The position numbers were made by a program, and so were the translations under genes. 18,230 nt of DNA from positions 1 through 18,230 of the forward strand of contig DGUD01000075.1 in NCBI GenBank assembly GCA_002393865.1. Direction: 5' to 3'. This document shows, piece after piece, positions 6,141-13,833 of the stretch. Source of the stretch: Treponema sp. UBA4319. GTDB taxonomy: Bacteria > Spirochaetota > Spirochaetia > Treponematales > Treponemataceae. Each line of letters begins with the position of its first letter. Position 1 is the first letter of the stretch. The notes beneath the pieces are model-generated. The model was not told the DNA's origin. It ran no database searches and worked only from the letters and a program-made list of their open reading frames with translations.

Positions 6141-8114
6141 ATGACGCAGAACCCCTTTTTGCCCGTCTGCAGGGAAGATTTGCAGGAGCGGGACATAGCG
6201 CAGCTTGATTTTGTCTTTGTGAGCGGTGACGCCTATGTCGACCACGCGAGCTTTGCCGCCGCGCTGCTGGGCAGGCTGCTGGAGTCCCACGGCTATACGG
6301 TGGGCATACTGGCGCAGCCGGACTTCCGCTCGGCGGACGCGTTCAGGGCGCTGGGGCGGCCGAAGCTTGCCTTTCTGGTGAGCGCCGGCGCCATGGACAG
6401 CATGGTCTCCAATTATACGGCCAACAACAAGCCCCGCTCGGAGGATGTCTATGCCCACGGGGGCGTCGCCGGCCACCGCCCCGACCGCGCGCTCGTGCGC
6501 TACGTGTCGCGCATCCGCGAGGCGTACAAGGACGTGGACGTGATTATCGGCGGCATAGAGGCCAGCCTGCGCCGCCTGACGCATTACGACTACTGGTCCA
6601 ATACCGTAAAGCATTCGGTGCTGCTGGACAGCAAGGCCGACCTGCTCATCTACGGCATGGGGGAGCACGCCATCCTTGAGATTGCCCGGCAGCTGAAGGC
6701 AGGCGTTCCCGCGCGGGCAATCCGCAGTGTTCCCGGAACCTGCTGGTTTACCGGCAAGGCGGACGAGCTGCCGCCCCATGCGGATGTCCTTGCCGCCGAA
6801 ATCTCCGCCTACGAGCAGGACGCTGCCCCCCGCGTGCAGGAGGCGGGCGCCGTTGCGCCGAACGCGGGCACAGAGGGGCTGCGCCCCATGCCGCTGCTCG
6901 GCGCTGGGATCCCTGCCCGGACGGCGCTCATGCTGCCGCCCTTTGCGGACATCTCGCGCGATACGCCGCAGAGCAAGGAGCTTTTTGCCCTCAGCTACAT
7001 CGTGCAGGAGCAGAATACCGACGCAATCAGCGCTCATACGCTGATAGAGCCTGCGGAAGGGCGCTTTGTGGTGCAGAATCCGGCATCCCCGCCGCTGACG
7101 ACGCAAGAATTCGACGCGGTATACGGCCTGCCGTTCACGCGCCGCTGGCATCCCATGTACGACCTTCCTGCGGAGAACGGAAAGAGCGGCGTCCCCGCGC
7201 TCGCGGAGGTAAAATTCAGCCTGACGAGCACGCGCGGCTGTTTTGGCGCATGCTCGTTCTGCGCGATTACCTTCCATCAGGGGCGGCGCATCTCCGCCCG
7301 GAGCCACGAGAGCCTGCTGAAGGAAGCCTCCGCCATGACCGGGGATCCTGATTTTAAAGGTTATATACATGATGTGGGCGGCCCGACGGCAAATTTCCGC
7401 AGGGATGCCTGTTCCCGGCAGGAAAAAAACGGTGCCTGCCCGGCGCGTGACTGCCTCGGCACAAAGCCCTGCCCCAACATCCGCGTTGACCACAGCGAGT
7501 ATGTGGGGCTGCTGCGCAAGCTGCGCGCGCTTCCCGGCGTAAAGAAAGTCTTTATCAGGAGCGGCATCCGCTTTGACTACCTGATGATGGACAAAGACAA
7601 GACCTTCTTCCGCGAGCTATGCATGCATCATATTTCAGGGCAGTTAAAGGTTGCGCCGGAGCACGTGAGCGATTCGGTGCTGCGCCTTATGCGCAAGAGC
7701 AGCCACCGCGTCTATGAGGAATTCTCCGCGGAATACGCGCGGATGAACCGGGAATGCGGCATGAAGCAGTATCTGGTGCCCTACTATATCGCCGGACATC
7801 CGGGCGCGGGCTTGCAGGAGGCGCTGGATGTCGCGCTCTACCTGAAGAAGACCGGTTTTGTTCCCGACCAGGTGCAGGATTTTTACCCCACGCCGGGCAG
7901 CCTTGCCACGTGCATGTACTGGACGGGGCTGAACCCGCATGAGCTGACCGCGGACGGGCATCTGGAGCGCGTCTATGTGGCGCGCGGTGGCAGGGAGCGG
8001 CGGCTGCAGCGGGCACTGCTCCAGTTCAACCGGCGCGAGAACAAGCCGCTCGTCATCGAGGCGCTGCGGCAGCTGGGGCGCATGGACGCGCTGCGCATCC
8101 TGTACCCCCGCTAA
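6141..8114 (+). CDS. ygiQ: YgiQ/UPF0313-family radical SAM protein
   Basis: This 657-aa protein matches YgiQ from its first residues (FLPVCREDLQERDIAQLDFVFVSGDAYVDHASF) onward. It has an N-terminal B12-binding-like region (about 1-330, with GGIEASLRRLTHYDYW near 140) and a radical SAM core with the 4Fe-4S ligands Cys367, Cys371 and Cys374 in RGCFGACSFC. Further cysteines in DACSRQEKNGACPARDC (about 415-435) are also typical. The C-terminal part carries QVQDFYPTPGSLATCMYWTG and ends YPR. The biochemical reaction of this family is not established. The open frame reaches far upstream across the cheX-like gene, but family similarity and the -10 box at 6129 fix the start at 6141. It converges with the 147-aa ORF, with a 9-nt gap. 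Confidence 0.93.
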   Translation: MTQNPFLPVCREDLQERDIAQLDFVFVSGDAYVDHASFAAALLGRLLESHGYTVGILAQPDFRSADAFRALGRPKLAFLVSAGAMDSMVSNYTANNKPRSEDVYAHGGVAGHRPDRALVRYVSRIREAYKDVDVIIGGIEASLRRLTHYDYWSNTVKHSVLLDSKADLLIYGMGEHAILEIARQLKAGVPARAIRSVPGTCWFTGKADELPPHADVLAAEISAYEQDAAPRVQEAGAVAPNAGTEGLRPMPLLGAGIPARTALMLPPFADISRDTPQSKELFALSYIVQEQNTDAISAHTLIEPAEGRFVVQNPASPPLTTQEFDAVYGLPFTRRWHPMYDLPAENGKSGVPALAEVKFSLTSTRGCFGACSFCAITFHQGRRISARSHESLLKEASAMTGDPDFKGYIHDVGGPTANFRRDACSRQEKNGACPARDCLGTKPCPNIRVDHSEYVGLLRKLRALPGVKKVFIRSGIRFDYLMMDKDKTFFRELCMHHISGQLKVAPEHVSDSVLRLMRKSSHRVYEEFSAEYARMNRECGMKQYLVPYYIAGHPGAGLQEALDVALYLKKTGFVPDQVQDFYPTPGSLATCMYWTGLNPHELTADGHLERVYVARGGRERRLQRALLQFNRRENKPLVIEALRQLGRMDALRILYPR

Positions 8115-8123
8115 GCGCGGCGC

Positions 8124-8567
8124 TCAGTCGGCGTCCGTGAGCTTCGGGAAGCTGTCCGCCTCTTCGGAGCCTTCCCATTCGTCTTCCTCCGGGAGCACCG
8201 ACTTGGGCATGACGGTCTTGAGCTTTTCCGGTTTGCCCTCGTCTATCGGCTTGCCGGAAGCCTTAGCCTGCTGCTTGAGGGTGTCGTAGTACTTGCCCAT
8301 CAGCTTTGGATCCAGCTTTGGCCCCAGGTTGAATTTTCTGATGCACCAGATAAAAATCTTTGAGTACAGAATCATGTCCACCACGACGCCGCCGATAAAG
8401 CAGATCATGGAGGCTCCCATGTAGGCGCCCGGGCTCTCCGTGCGGATCACAAGGTGCAGCAGAATGACGCAGGCGGTGATGAGCGCGGTGATGAGCACGA
8501 GCGTCAGGGCGATGTTCAGGACGGTCGCGATGAGCATGACGAGCACGGTAAAAGTCTTTTTGTTCAT
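8124..8567 (-). CDS. Small membrane protein with acidic C-terminal tail, downstream of lspA
   Basis: This 147-aa protein has a long hydrophobic stretch at about 6-42 (one or two helices) and another at about 48-72, then a hydrophilic, Lys/Glu-rich tail (about 80-147). I recognise no domain. ATG 8567 follows AAGGAGA 7 nt upstream, and the ribosome-binding site lies inside the repeat-like sequence that fills the gap to lspA. A longer in-frame reading continues upstream across lspA but is a shadow. It is the last gene of a probable minus-strand unit (351-aa membrane protein, lspA, this gene). A scaffold-like or envelope role is only a guess; pairing with lspA could be conserved in treponemes. 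Confidence 0.75.
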   Translation of the reverse strand: MNKKTFTVLVMLIATVLNIALTLVLITALITACVILLHLVIRTESPGAYMGASMICFIGGVVVDMILYSKIFIWCIRKFNLGPKLDPKLMGKYYDTLKQQAKASGKPIDEGKPEKLKTVMPKSVLPEEDEWEGSEEADSFPKLTDAD

Positions 8568-8576
8568 GTATATTCT

Positions 8577-8665
8577 CCTTGCAGGAATTTTAGGCTGAAG
8601 CGATGAGCCGGTTTCAAAACTAAGCGGCGCTTGCAGCAGGCTCCGGTGAATGTTTCCGGGCACGC
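8577..8665. repeat. Degenerate relic of the palindromic repeat family
   Basis: This fills nearly all of the lspA to 147-aa-ORF gap. It shares CCTTGCAGG, ATTTT, AGGCTGAAGC, GCTTGC and a CCGG-TGAAT-TTTCCGGGCA block, in the same order, with the intergenic stretch 16732-16821. The first half resembles one arm of the 234-bp repeat. Alignment was by eye. Confidence 0.4.
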
Positions 8666-9223
8666 TCAGGATTTCTCTGCCCGGCGCGTCTGTGCTATGA
8701 ATGACAGCGCAAAGAGCACGATGCATACGACGACGGCGGAGTCCGCCACATTGAACGTGGGCCAGCGCTCCATGCCGAAGAGCCCGAAGAAGTAGCAGTC
8801 GATGAAGTCCACCACGCCGTCGGGGCGGAAAAAGCGGTCGATAAGGTTGCCGATGCCGCCGCCCAGAATGCCGCAGATGGCCCAGCGCTGCAGCGGCAGG
8901 AATTCGTCGTTCCGGAAATAGACGACGAAGACCAGCACGATGATTGCCAGCGGCATGAGCGAGAACAGTACAAGGCGGATGTCCGCGGGCAGCCCCGCCC
9001 CCATACTGAACGCCACGGCCTTGTTGCGCACGTGGATGAGCCGCACGTAGTCCCCAAGGACGCGTATCACGCCGTCGTCGGAGAACAGCGTCAGCTGCGG
9101 GATATGCGCCACGACGAGCGCCTTTGTCACCTGGTCTGCCACGATGACGGCGAGCGTCAGGATGAGCGGCAGCAGCTTCTGCCGGAGCGGCTGCCTGCTG
9201 GTCTCTGCGTTTCTTTCTTCCAT
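8666..9223 (-). CDS. lspA: Lipoprotein signal peptidase (signal peptidase II)
   Basis: This 185-aa inner-membrane aspartic peptidase removes signal peptides from diacylglyceryl-modified prolipoproteins. Four membrane helices are seen at about 17-37, 80-102, 113-131 and 160-178. Conserved motifs are NKAVAFSMG (67-75), GGGIGNLIDRFFRPDGVVDFID (121-142) with catalytic Asp129, and FNVADS (157-162) with catalytic Asp161. AGGAG is about 11 nt before ATG 9223, a rather long spacing. It lies 93 nt after the 351-aa membrane protein gene and 98 nt before the 147-aa gene, all on the minus strand. Spirochetes make many lipoproteins, so the gene is expected to be essential for envelope biogenesis; the BspA-like lipoprotein at 12616 would be a substrate. 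Confidence 0.95.
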   Translation of the reverse strand: MEERNAETSRQPLRQKLLPLILTLAVIVADQVTKALVVAHIPQLTLFSDDGVIRVLGDYVRLIHVRNKAVAFSMGAGLPADIRLVLFSLMPLAIIVLVFVVYFRNDEFLPLQRWAICGILGGGIGNLIDRFFRPDGVVDFIDCYFFGLFGMERWPTFNVADSAVVVCIVLFALSFIAQTRRAEKS

Positions 9224-9316
9224 AAAACAATTACTCCTGTTCTATATACTAGAGCAAGCCTCAGAACTCGTCCGGCTTCTGGAACTCCCCCTATAAAAAG
9301 CTGTTTTCCGCAGGCG

Positions 9317-10372
9317 CTATTCCTGCCCCCGCGCTGAGCCTGCCCCCGTAAGCGCCTGCATGTGCTCCTCAAGCACCGTGGCGATGTGGCTCGCCATGTA
9401 CAGGCTGCCGTCCCGCTTTTGTCCGAGCACGGCCGCCAGCAGCGGGTCGGTCTGCTCCACCGGGCCGTAGCCTTTGGTGGGGTAGGAGGCGATGTCCGAG
9501 AGATCAAAGCTCCCGTCCGTCACCGAAGATTCCTTCTGTACCTGAAAAAACGCCTCCTGCGTGCCGCCGTCGCAGACAAGGAATACCGTGTCGTCCTCGG
9601 CCGGGCTCGTGAGCTCCAGCAGCGCGCGGAATGCCTGCACGAGCCGCTCCGTCCTGAGCGCGGCGAGCGGGGCGTAGGAGTCTTCCCCCTCCAGCCGGGC
9701 GAGGCACAGAAAAAGGCGGCGCAGCACCCGCAAGTCCTGGTTGCCGCCCAGCCACGGCGCGTCGTCGGCATAGAATTCCGCCGCGTGCACCGTCCAGCCG
9801 TCGCGGGCAAGCTTTGCGCAGAACGGCTCGTATATCGCCGCCGTGGCGCATTCGTTCGGGACGAGCAGCACCGTTCCCTTGGGCTGCCCGTTTCCTTGGG
9901 CCCGGAACGTCGTCAGGAACGCGCTTGTCTTCTCGAAGGGGCGGGCCGGCGCGGTAAAGCCCGTGGAAAAACTGCCCGTGAGCTCGCGCGTTTCCTTTGT
10001 CACGCCGAATTTCTTGAGGTTCGTCCGCACCGGGCGTAGCATAAAGAGGGCGGCCGCGACGGGAAGCGCCAGCATAAGGTTTATTATTGAAATAAGTATA
10101 AAACGTATACTGTAATGGTCTATGATGAGCGCGCCGTTCAGCCGGAGCAAGGCCCTGAAATTCCAGATGGTGACAAAAAAACAGAGCAGGCAGACCGCCA
10201 GCTCCGGGATGGAGACACCCCACGCAAAGATATTGCAGACGGAGAGTATGAGCGCGATAAGGGGCAGCAGCGCGAGCGGGTCGGAGCGTACATTCTTGAT
10301 GAAGAAAATCCTGCTGCACGCAATCACAAGAAAAAGCAGCAGCAGGAGTTCACTGAGCGTCTGGTTCGTCAT
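9317..10372 (-). CDS. Membrane protein with a degenerate alpha/beta-hydrolase-like domain
   Basis: This 351-aa protein has four N-terminal membrane helices (about 6-25, 32-51, 55-71, 88-112) and then a soluble part. From about 164 the pattern KGTVLLVPNECATAAIYEPFCAKLARDGWTV looks like the start of an alpha/beta-hydrolase fold, and VFLVCDGGTQEAFFQ (about 265-279) sits where the nucleophile elbow GxSxG would be. The Ser position is Asp in CDGGT, so the fold looks catalytically altered or dead. I do not recognise the family; the assignment is by pattern only. ATG 10372 lies 7 nt after a TAGAAT -10 box with no Shine-Dalgarno, again suggesting leaderless initiation. It is probably the first gene of the unit with lspA and the 147-aa ORF, and it diverges from the HDOD gene. 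Confidence 0.75.
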   Translation of the reverse strand: MTNQTLSELLLLLFLVIACSRIFFIKNVRSDPLALLPLIALILSVCNIFAWGVSIPELAVCLLCFFVTIWNFRALLRLNGALIIDHYSIRFILISIINLMLALPVAAALFMLRPVRTNLKKFGVTKETRELTGSFSTGFTAPARPFEKTSAFLTTFRAQGNGQPKGTVLLVPNECATAAIYEPFCAKLARDGWTVHAAEFYADDAPWLGGNQDLRVLRRLFLCLARLEGEDSYAPLAALRTERLVQAFRALLELTSPAEDDTVFLVCDGGTQEAFFQVQKESSVTDGSFDLSDIASYPTKGYGPVEQTDPLLAAVLGQKRDGSLYMASHIATVLEEHMQALTGAGSARGQE

Positions 10373-10379
10373 AGGCTGT

Positions 10380-10385
10380 ATTCTA
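10380..10385 (-). promoter_or_regulatory. -10 box of the 351-aa membrane protein gene
   Basis: TAGAAT on the minus strand, 7 nt before ATG 10372. The matching -35 is poor (no good hexamer at 16-18 nt), so this is weaker than the other promoters listed. Confidence 0.35.
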
Positions 10386-10426
10386 GCGCAAAATGACCTT
10401 TTCTGCCATATATCGGCGGATTTTCT

Positions 10427-10454
10427 TTGAAAAAGTCGGAATTCGTGTTATAAT
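10427..10454 (+). promoter_or_regulatory. Promoter of the HATPase-HDOD gene
   Basis: TTGAAA (10427-10432) and a consensus TATAAT (10449-10454), 16-nt spacer. The predicted start near 10461 gives a leader of about 80 nt with a GAAGG ribosome-binding site before ATG 10541. Confidence 0.65.
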
Positions 10455-10540
10455 GGAAAGAACGGCGCATTTCCCGGCGCCTGCGATAAAAAAGGCGGCT
10501 CCTTATGCGGCGCTGCCAATGGCAAGTTCTGAAGGTTGGT

Positions 10541-12046
10541 ATGGCTCAGGTTAAAATCAAGGTTGATGTCTCTAAAGTTAGGTCTGCGATTCAGTCTGGA
10601 ATCCCCCTCGTGCTGACGACGTACACGTTTCCGCGCGAAGTCGAGGAATATATACGGGATATCGTGAAGGTTTTTCTTACGGAGCTGAACCAGCCCCAGA
10701 TGATAGACAGCCTGCTCTACTGCGTGACGGAGCTCGCGAACAACGCCAAGAAGGCTAACACCAAGCGCGTGTACTTTGAGGCAAAGGGGCTTGATCTCAC
10801 GAAGCCCGACGACTACAAGAAGGGCATGGCCACGTTCAAGGCGGACACGGTGGACAATCTCCCGTACTGGCTGAACCTCCAGAAGAACAAGGGCCTGTAC
10901 ATAAAAATCATCCTGCAGGCAAAGAACAACAAGATAAAGCTGGAAATCCGTAACAAGTCGGAGCTTGCCGTCTACGAGTACAAGCGTATCCACGATAAAA
11001 TCACGCGGGCGCAGCAGTACAATTCCGTGGAGGAAGGAATGGCGGCGCTGCTTGACGATTCCGAGGGTGCGGGGCTCGGCCTCGTGATGATGATTCTCAT
11101 GCTCCGCAACATAGGGCTTGCCGAAGAGAATTTTCAGGTCATCAGCGAGAACGGTGAGACCATCACCCGCCTCATACTGCCCTTCAGCGAGGAGTCAAAG
11201 GCCGCCATCGTCGCCATCTCTCGCCGCTTTGTCGAGCTTATCAAGGGGCTCCCCGAATTCCCGGAGAATATCAACGCCGTCAACCGCCTTATCAACGACC
11301 CGGACAGCCAGATGAGCGACATCGCCGCAAAGATTTCGAACGACGTGTCCCTTACCGGCGAGCTGCTCAAGATGGTGAATTCGGCGGCGTTCGCGCTGTC
11401 TTCTCCGTGCAGCTCCGTCGCGGATGCCGTCAAATTTGCCGGTATCAGGGGTGTGCGCAACCTGCTGTTCTCCATCGGCTCAATGCAGTCCCTCATGGTC
11501 GAGAACGACGAGGGGCGCAAAAAGATGTGGGACCATTCCTACCGCGTCGCCTTCTACTCCAACAGCCTTGCGCGCTCCTTCTTCTCCAAATCGTCCGACA
11601 AGGAATTCATCGAGGACGCATACGTCTGCGGCCTGCTGCACGATATGGGCAAAATAGTCTTTTTGTCCGCGCACCCGGACACCATGAACAAGATGCAGGA
11701 TGTCTGCAAAGAGCGGGGCGTCTCCTCCGACCTCTTTGAGCGGTTGATTGCGGGCGTGAATCACGGGGAAATCGGCGCGCTCATCGCGGAAAAATGGAAT
11801 TTCCCCGCCACGATGGTGAACGTCATCCGCTACCATCACGAGCCGGAGCTTGCCCCGGATAATATGTGGAAGATTACGGCGCTGGTCAGCTTTGCCGACC
11901 TGCTCGCGCATTACGGCGAGGGCACGGTGGACATCTCGCAGTTCGATACCGAGGTGCTGAAGCTCTTCAATATCTCTACGCCGGAGCAGCTGGCGCAGCT
12001 CAGCGACAAGCTCTCGCAGGCATTCCGCAACAGTTCCCGCCGCTAG
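10541..12046 (+). CDS. GHKL ATPase-like / HDOD-domain fusion signalling protein
   Basis: This 501-aa cytoplasmic protein has an N-terminal GHKL (histidine-kinase-like ATPase) fold at about 40-215, with N-box SLLYCVTELANNAKKAN (57-73) and glycine-rich lid GAGLGLVMM (176-184), but no phosphoacceptor His domain. Residues about 225-430 form an HDOD domain, followed by a helical tail. The HD residues are kept: His332, His367-Asp368 (GLLHDMGKI), His408, His432-His433 and Asp453, a pattern compatible with metal binding, although HDOD proteins are usually regarded as regulatory rather than enzymatic. ATG 10541 is chosen over ATG 10505 for its GAAGG at 5-nt spacing. It is monocistronic and converges with the XRE gene. 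A role in stress or second-messenger signalling is an inference from the domains. Confidence 0.83.
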   Translation: MAQVKIKVDVSKVRSAIQSGIPLVLTTYTFPREVEEYIRDIVKVFLTELNQPQMIDSLLYCVTELANNAKKANTKRVYFEAKGLDLTKPDDYKKGMATFKADTVDNLPYWLNLQKNKGLYIKIILQAKNNKIKLEIRNKSELAVYEYKRIHDKITRAQQYNSVEEGMAALLDDSEGAGLGLVMMILMLRNIGLAEENFQVISENGETITRLILPFSEESKAAIVAISRRFVELIKGLPEFPENINAVNRLINDPDSQMSDIAAKISNDVSLTGELLKMVNSAAFALSSPCSSVADAVKFAGIRGVRNLLFSIGSMQSLMVENDEGRKKMWDHSYRVAFYSNSLARSFFSKSSDKEFIEDAYVCGLLHDMGKIVFLSAHPDTMNKMQDVCKERGVSSDLFERLIAGVNHGEIGALIAEKWNFPATMVNVIRYHHEPELAPDNMWKITALVSFADLLAHYGEGTVDISQFDTEVLKLFNISTPEQLAQLSDKLSQAFRNSSRR

Positions 12047-12077
12047 CTGGGCGCGGCGATGGTGCCGCGGGGGGGGG
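12041..12077. other. Convergent-gene hairpin with nine-G tract
   Basis: CGCGGC and GCCGCG pair around GATGGT (12052-12069), followed by an uninterrupted run of nine G (12069-12077). Bases 12041-12070 match 13784-13813 at 25 of 30 positions; both sites lie between convergent genes. It may act as a bidirectional terminator although no T tract follows. Confidence 0.4.
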
Positions 12078-12082
12078 TCATA

Positions 12083-12409
12083 TTACTGTAGCATCTGGCA
12101 TACCTCGTGGATTTCCTTTCCAATCCTGCTGAGCAGCTCCTCCTCCAGCGAATTCCCGACGGTGCGCTCGAATTTCGCCTTCCTATTGCCGGGGCTTCCC
12201 CCTTCCTCAAAAAGCTCTGACGGCGAGATTCCTAGGGCGCTTGCAATCTTGTCCACCATTTCCGGCTGCGGCCACGAATCCTTGTTTTCTATCTGGTTTA
12301 TATATGCAATGCTTTTTCCAACCGCATACGAAAGCTTTTCCTGAGAGAAGCCCTTTTGCTTCCTGTAATATCTGAGGTTGTTCACGAATATTTCCCGTAT
12401 TGCATTCAT
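12083..12409 (-). CDS. XRE-family helix-turn-helix regulator
   Basis: This 108-aa protein has an N-terminal HTH domain of the XRE/Cro-C1 type (about 8-64): NLRYYRKQKGFSQEKLSYAVGKSIAYINQIENKDSWPQPEMVDKIASALGISPSELF. A charged helical tail (65-108) could mediate dimerisation. It is a single-domain regulator typical of spirochete and Firmicute chromosomes. The start ATG 12409 has no clear Shine-Dalgarno. It is transcribed away from the BspA-like lipoprotein gene across an AT-rich region that holds an 8-bp inverted repeat (12454-12461 and 12482-12489), so control of that gene or of itself is plausible but not shown. It converges with the HDOD gene. Confidence 0.88.
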   Translation of the reverse strand: MNAIREIFVNNLRYYRKQKGFSQEKLSYAVGKSIAYINQIENKDSWPQPEMVDKIASALGISPSELFEEGGSPGNRKAKFERTVGNSLEEELLSRIGKEIHEVCQMLQ

Positions 12410-12453
12410 GCCTATAGAATGCCGTTTTATGCCCGGTCGTGTTACGTTATGAA

Positions 12454-12489
12454 ATCAAAATATAATTTATACGAGTTGATAATTTTGAT
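12454..12489. promoter_or_regulatory. AT-rich inverted repeat between XRE and lipoprotein genes
   Basis: ATCAAAAT (12454-12461) and ATTTTGAT (12482-12489) form a perfect 8-bp inverted repeat with a 20-nt spacer. The right arm overlaps the spacer of the lipoprotein promoter just after its -35, so a bound XRE protein could block it. The assignment to XRE rests on position only. Confidence 0.35.
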
Positions 12490-12504
12490 ATTTTACAGTA
12501 TAAT
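12476..12504 (+). promoter_or_regulatory. Promoter of the BspA-like lipoprotein gene
   Basis: TTGATA (12476-12481) and consensus TATAAT (12499-12504) with a 17-nt spacer. The predicted start near 12511 would place a 12-bp hairpin at the 5' end of the mRNA and leave a leader of about 105 nt. Confidence 0.75.
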
Positions 12505-12517
12505 ACGGTAGAATAGA

Positions 12518-12548
12518 GCTGTTCGGAAACTTCAGTTTTCCGAACAGC
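12518..12548 (+). other. 5' leader hairpin of the lipoprotein mRNA
   Basis: GCTGTTCGGAAA and TTTCCGAACAGC form a perfect 12-bp stem around a 7-nt loop, starting about 7 nt after the predicted transcription start. A closely similar hairpin is at 16792-16821, where a T-A pair becomes C-G and another becomes T-G, so the pairing is kept. No T tract follows, so a terminator is unlikely; mRNA protection or protein binding are options. Confidence 0.55.
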
Positions 12549-12615
12549 AACCTTACAATATCGACTTTTTGGGCGATGTGCGCCTGCAGCCGTGCCCTGC
12601 AAGGAGGAATGGAGT

Positions 12616-13752
12616 ATGAAGAGGACGATGTTTGTTTCCGTGTGTGTGGCGGCTGCGGCCGCAGCTTTTTTTGCTGTCTCCTGCGCGAACCACAGCAGCG
12701 GCGGCAGTTCCGGCGGAGGGGGCGGCAGCGGTTCGTCCGGGGGAAGCAGTACGGGTACTAGCGGCGGCGCGGTGTCTGTCGCGGAGGGGACATCGGAAGT
12801 CAGGATTGTAGAAGCGAAATTTGTGGATGCAGATGTTTTTGCAGACAATTGTGTCGGCTCCTGTGGCACGCAGCTTGTCCCGTATACAGCTGCAACCGCT
12901 GCCGCATGGGAATCCCTCCCCGCAGAGACGGTTTTTCAGGACGGGAAAAAATACTCTTTGGCTTTAAAAATCTATACGGAAAACACAGACGCGGACATAA
13001 TAACGCGAATTTGCCATAAAAGGACTTTCGAAAACGACGATGAGATTGAAGATATGAGCTGTTCTGTTTTTAGCACCGTCAGCGGAATCGAAGATGACGT
13101 CCACTATTATGTAGGTCAATCGAGGGCTATTGACTGTAACAGGCTTGTGGTAAGCGGAGGTTTTGATATAACCGATGAGTGCTACCTGCGCGATAAGAAC
13201 GGGGCTGTGAGCAACACAGTCTCGCTGACGGCAACGAGAATAGGGGCTTATGCCCGCATTGAGCAAAGCGGGATTACAGAAGACCTTGCTGCGGGGCTAG
13301 AAAATTCTTATGGGAACACTTGTGTCAGAACCTTGGAGCAGCTCTGTACGGCTTTGGACAGGGTTGTTCCTAGTAATGCAGCTGGCGATAAATCCATACG
13401 GATATGTATTTTTAAGGGGGCGTACAATGACTTGCAGAGCGGGGCTTTGCTGAACGCACTGAAGGCTCACATGCAGCCGGGCGTACTGCTTTATATCGAG
13501 GAGCTGAACATGCAGGCTGTTCCTGCCCATGCTTTTGAAAACTGTACTTTCTTGGCAGGCGTAAAAGTTGGGCGCCCTAAAGACTATATGGCAGGTATAC
13601 CTTGTACCACCGTGGGCGATTCCGCCTTTAGGAATTGCTCGTATGTCGATTACACGGGGACTGCCAGAGGGACAAGCGTATTAAAATTCAGCTCCGTTAC
13701 GACTGTCGGCAAAAATGCGTTTGAAGGATGCACCGTGAATGAATTGAACTGA
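12616..13752 (+). CDS. Lipoprotein with short BspA-type leucine-rich repeat region
   Basis: This 378-aa predicted lipoprotein has an N-terminal signal with an Ala/Phe-rich hydrophobic core and a spirochete-type relaxed lipobox AVSC (Cys23). A Gly/Ser linker follows (about 26-50), then about 240 residues that I do not recognise, then BspA-type (LRR_5) repeat units at about 295-378: VPAHAFENCTFLAGV, VGDSAFRNCS and VGKNAFEGCTVNEL. Such repeats mediate adhesion in treponemal and Tannerella surface proteins. Only about three units are present and the protein stops right after the last, so it is short for the family or was truncated. ATG 12616 has AAGGAGG 8 nt upstream. The part at about 12950-13600 is visibly richer in A+T than the flanking genes, hinting at a different origin. 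It diverges from the XRE gene. Confidence 0.8.
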   Translation: MKRTMFVSVCVAAAAAAFFAVSCANHSSGGSSGGGGGSGSSGGSSTGTSGGAVSVAEGTSEVRIVEAKFVDADVFADNCVGSCGTQLVPYTAATAAAWESLPAETVFQDGKKYSLALKIYTENTDADIITRICHKRTFENDDEIEDMSCSVFSTVSGIEDDVHYYVGQSRAIDCNRLVVSGGFDITDECYLRDKNGAVSNTVSLTATRIGAYARIEQSGITEDLAAGLENSYGNTCVRTLEQLCTALDRVVPSNAAGDKSIRICIFKGAYNDLQSGALLNALKAHMQPGVLLYIEELNMQAVPAHAFENCTFLAGVKVGRPKDYMAGIPCTTVGDSAFRNCSYVDYTGTARGTSVLKFSSVTTVGKNAFEGCTVNELN

Positions 13753-13783
13753 CGTATTTGCTGCCAGAAGCAACAGCTCCCTC

Positions 13784-13825
13784 CGCTAGCCGGACGCCGC
13801 GATGGCGCCGCAGCGGGGCGGCGTC
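13784..13825. terminator. GC-rich hairpin between convergent genes
   Basis: GACGCCGC (13793-13800) pairs perfectly with GCGGCGTC (13818-13825) over a 17-nt loop that contains a further GGCGCC palindrome. It sits between the ends of the lipoprotein and hydrolase genes. No T tract is present on either strand, so the terminator call is tentative. Confidence 0.4.
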
Positions 13826-13833
13826 GGCGGGTA

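Noticed and set aside
5931..7493. Minus-strand open frame of 520 codons opposite ygiQ
   Set aside because: It runs antisense to the conserved YgiQ protein, has no recognisable domain and crosses into the cheX-like gene.
8568..9230. In-frame upstream extension of the 147-aa membrane protein through lspA
   Set aside because: It would overlap lspA entirely in another frame; the AAGGAGA site and hydrophobic start support ATG 8567.
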